Assembly: GCA_013285645.1 (NCBI GenBank)
Contig: JABDHJ010000010.1
Span: 1-64,000 of the forward strand
Length of the DNA: 64,000 nucleotides
DNA from: Verrucomicrobiota bacterium
Lineage (GTDB): Bacteria; Verrucomicrobiota; Verrucomicrobiia; Methylacidiphilales; UBA1321
Direction of reading: 5' to 3'
The notes below the pieces were generated by a model. It was not told the DNA's origin, did no database searches, and saw nothing but the letters and a program-made list of their open reading frames with translations. Position 1 is the stretch's first letter; each line of letters starts with the position of its first letter. A program made the position numbers and the translations under genes. Below, piece after piece: positions 62,376 to 64,000 of this stretch.

Positions 62376-63644
62376 ATGAAAATTCCGGCTCAACCAAGAA
62401 TTCTCGCTTTTGCATTCGTCACTTTCTTATTGAACGGCTCCATCCTTTACGCCCAAACACCGACTTCATTCGATGCAAGCGACCCGGTTGCTGGCATGGG
62501 CGTGAATATTCATTTCACCGATGCGCAACCCGGTGAATGGGAGATGCTGATGCGGGGAGGATTTCGCTGGGTGCGCATGGACCTGACCTGGGCGAAGACG
62601 GAAAAGACGCCCGGAGTTTACGATTTCTCCGCCTATGACCGTCTTTTCGCCGAACTGGATAAATATCATGTTCGAGGTCTTATGATTCTCGATTATGGAA
62701 ATCCTCTCTATGATAAAGGTCAGCCTCCCCATACTGATGAAAGCCGGGCGGCTTTTGCCAAGTGGGCCACGGCGGCGGTCTTGCATTTCAAGAATCAGGG
62801 CGTGCTTTGGGAAATCTGGAATGAACCCAATGGCGATTGGTTTTGGAGTCCTCACGTCAATCCCGAGGATTATGCGAAACTCGCCCTCACCGTCAGCCAA
62901 GCCATCAAAAAAGCGGCACCGGACGAGCAGATCGTCGGCCCCGCACTGAGCGGAACCCATCTCTATTTTCTCGATGTGCTGGGCCGGGCCGGTGTCTTTG
63001 CCAACTGGTCGGCGATTACCATCCATCCCTATCTTCACGGTGGACCGGAAAGCTACGGATCGGCTTATGATCAAACCCGCGATCTCATCAAAAAATATGC
63101 GACACCGGGACAACGGATCGAGGTCATCTGTGGCGAATCGGGTTATGCCAGCACGTGGCCCGGCCTTAATGAGACGCTCGAAGCCCAGTATTTAGCCCGG
63201 CTCTATTTGTTTGATGTGATGTCCGGCGTACCCGTGACAATTTGGTACGATTGGCACGACGACGGCACCAATCCCGCGAATCCGGAGCATCATTATGGAA
63301 TCGTGCACTACGATTATCACGCCGGAGCCGCCAATGTGTACGATCCGAAACCAGCCTACGATGCCGCGCTGACCTATTCCCGCGCGTTGACCGGCTACCG
63401 GTTCAAGGAACGGATGACGACGGTTTCGGAGAATGATTTTGTTCTCTCCTTCACCAAGGACGCCGTGGAATGTCTGGTGGCGTGGACGGCAGCGCCCAAT
63501 CCGCATGAGATAAAAATTCCGGCGCCGGATGGTAATTATATCGCGACCAGTTACGACGGCAAAAAGCAGGTCCAAGTCACGTCGACAGGCGGCGTGATCA
63601 ACCTGACGCTCGATGGTGGTCCTCAATATCTCAAGCTCCAGTGA
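62376..63644 (+). CDS. Secreted GH39/GH5-like glycoside hydrolase
   Basis: A ~422-aa protein from the ATG at 62376, which begins a signal peptide (ILAFAFVTFLLNGSILYAQ). The TIM barrel has VLWEIWNEPNGDWFW (acid/base Glu near residue 153) and IEVICGESGYASTWPG (nucleophile Glu near 252), typical of clan GH-A, nearest to GH39/GH5-like xylosidase or cellulase folds. A C-terminal beta-rich domain of ~90 residues follows. It is likely a periplasmic or secreted polysaccharide-degrading enzyme; substrate unknown. Confidence 0.8.
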   Translation: MKIPAQPRILAFAFVTFLLNGSILYAQTPTSFDASDPVAGMGVNIHFTDAQPGEWEMLMRGGFRWVRMDLTWAKTEKTPGVYDFSAYDRLFAELDKYHVRGLMILDYGNPLYDKGQPPHTDESRAAFAKWATAAVLHFKNQGVLWEIWNEPNGDWFWSPHVNPEDYAKLALTVSQAIKKAAPDEQIVGPALSGTHLYFLDVLGRAGVFANWSAITIHPYLHGGPESYGSAYDQTRDLIKKYATPGQRIEVICGESGYASTWPGLNETLEAQYLARLYLFDVMSGVPVTIWYDWHDDGTNPANPEHHYGIVHYDYHAGAANVYDPKPAYDAALTYSRALTGYRFKERMTTVSENDFVLSFTKDAVECLVAWTAAPNPHEIKIPAPDGNYIATSYDGKKQVQVTSTGGVINLTLDGGPQYLKLQ

Positions 63645-63663
63645 GTGCTCCGAACAATCCGTG

Positions 63664-63780
63664 ATCTTGAGTTTGTCGAAAGATCGGTTCTGTACGCCGA
63701 AGCCCAAAAGGCAGCCCGAACCGATCCTTCGACAAGCTCAGGATGACTAATGCTAAATGTGAGAGTTTCGCGAAGATCTC
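63664..63780. repeat. dispersed hairpin repeat with 60-bp extension
   Basis: Arms 63664-63690 and 63718-63744 are complementary at about 24 of 27 positions (CTTGTCGAAGG type). 63721-63780 matches the reverse complement of 25014-25073 at about 56 of 60 positions. It lies between the GH gene and the EamA gene. Confidence 0.88.
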
Positions 63781-63838
63781 CAAAGGACGCAGGATTTCAT
63801 CTTTACAGGGTGAGCCAGTCGAATCACGCTCTCACGCC

Positions 63839-64000
63839 ATGACCTGGTTCTTTTACGCTGCGGCGGCGGCGATCATCTGGGGCCTCAATTATGCCGTCGC
63901 GGGACGCTTGTTGGAACGGGGCATGTCTCCGCAGACTCTCTTCCTGCTCGATATGATTTTTGGCACCGTGGCGATGGCGGCTCTGATCAGCTTCTGCGGT
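63839..64000 (+). CDS. EamA/DMT family transporter, N-terminal part
   Basis: The first 54 codons of a gene cut by the window edge. FFYAAAAAIIWGLNYAVAGR is the first helix with the IWG motif typical of drug/metabolite transporter (EamA) proteins, followed by a second helix (MIFGTVAMAALISF). The substrate cannot be told. Confidence 0.7.
   Translation, partial: MTWFFYAAAAAIIWGLNYAVAGRLLERGMSPQTLFLLDMIFGTVAMAALISFCG

Overview
The window looks like chromosomal DNA of a Verrucomicrobiota bacterium, probably near Chthoniobacter/Terrimicrobium. The evidence is three proteins of the Verru_Chthon cassette type (A, D and B), a second coupled pseudopilin, a DUF5069 protein, GYF_2 proteins, a large set of secreted glycoside hydrolases, and Gram-negative mDAP-peptidoglycan functions (Mpl, MurQ). 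Housekeeping genes look GC-rich, while 11.7-20.0 kb, 44-46.6 kb and 60.3-61.4 kb look visibly poorer in GC. The species cannot be named from this window.

Layout. 1-11.6 kb: the end of a pseudopilin cassette (A, D), then a polysaccharide-use cluster (GH36-type enzyme, AraC regulator, raffinose synthase/alpha-galactosidase-like enzyme, agarase-like GH with a CBM9-like domain, GH16), then an isolated cassette protein B. 11.68-20.05 kb: a genomic island in the 3' end of tRNA-Ser(UGA), bounded by a perfect 27-bp direct repeat. It carries an integrase stub, an HNH endonuclease, a decayed family-A DNA polymerase, a HExxH protein with a membrane partner, a HEPN-like protein and a compact three-gene cassette (166-aa protein, SEC-C protein, DUF4238 protein). 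20.3-43 kb: core genes: kinase-MurQ fusion, a TPR envelope protein, a PtsN-like EIIA, CrcB/DUF190, asd, fmt, Sua5, rsfS-nadD, purS-purQ-purL, a TlpA thioredoxin, a DHPS-like protein, a GDP-fucose/exopolysaccharide operon and a Jag-type protein. 43-47 kb: small secreted proteins, a toxin-antitoxin pair, a GYF_2 protein and a second DUF4238 protein. 47-60 kb: deaminase-like amidohydrolase, methyltransferase, mpl, an STN-like protein coupled to a pseudopilin, an SDR enzyme, bioF, a Ser/Thr kinase, a sigma/anti-sigma/periplasmic-sensor operon and comM. 60.3-64 kb: an AT-rich glycosyltransferase between intact comM and a decayed comM fragment, a DUF5069 protein, a secreted GH39/GH5-like enzyme and the start of an EamA transporter.

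Genes working together. The GHs, AraC regulator and periplasmic enzymes fit plant or algal polysaccharide breakdown. MurQ-kinase and Mpl both belong to peptidoglycan recycling. PurS/PurQ/PurL form one FGAM synthase. Gmd/Fcl and the polyprenyl sugar-phosphotransferase fit a fucose-containing exopolysaccharide. The best candidate for an undescribed system is the SEC-C/DUF4238 cassette in the tRNA-Ser island; a second, divergent DUF4238 gene lies in the 44-46.6 kb accessory patch. Intergenic repeats related to TCATCCTGAGCTTGTCGAAGG occur at four places. The only gene-free stretch above 300 bases is 53196-53590, which holds a 34-bp perfect inverted repeat. 47879-48174 (296 bases) is AT-rich and I see nothing definite in it.
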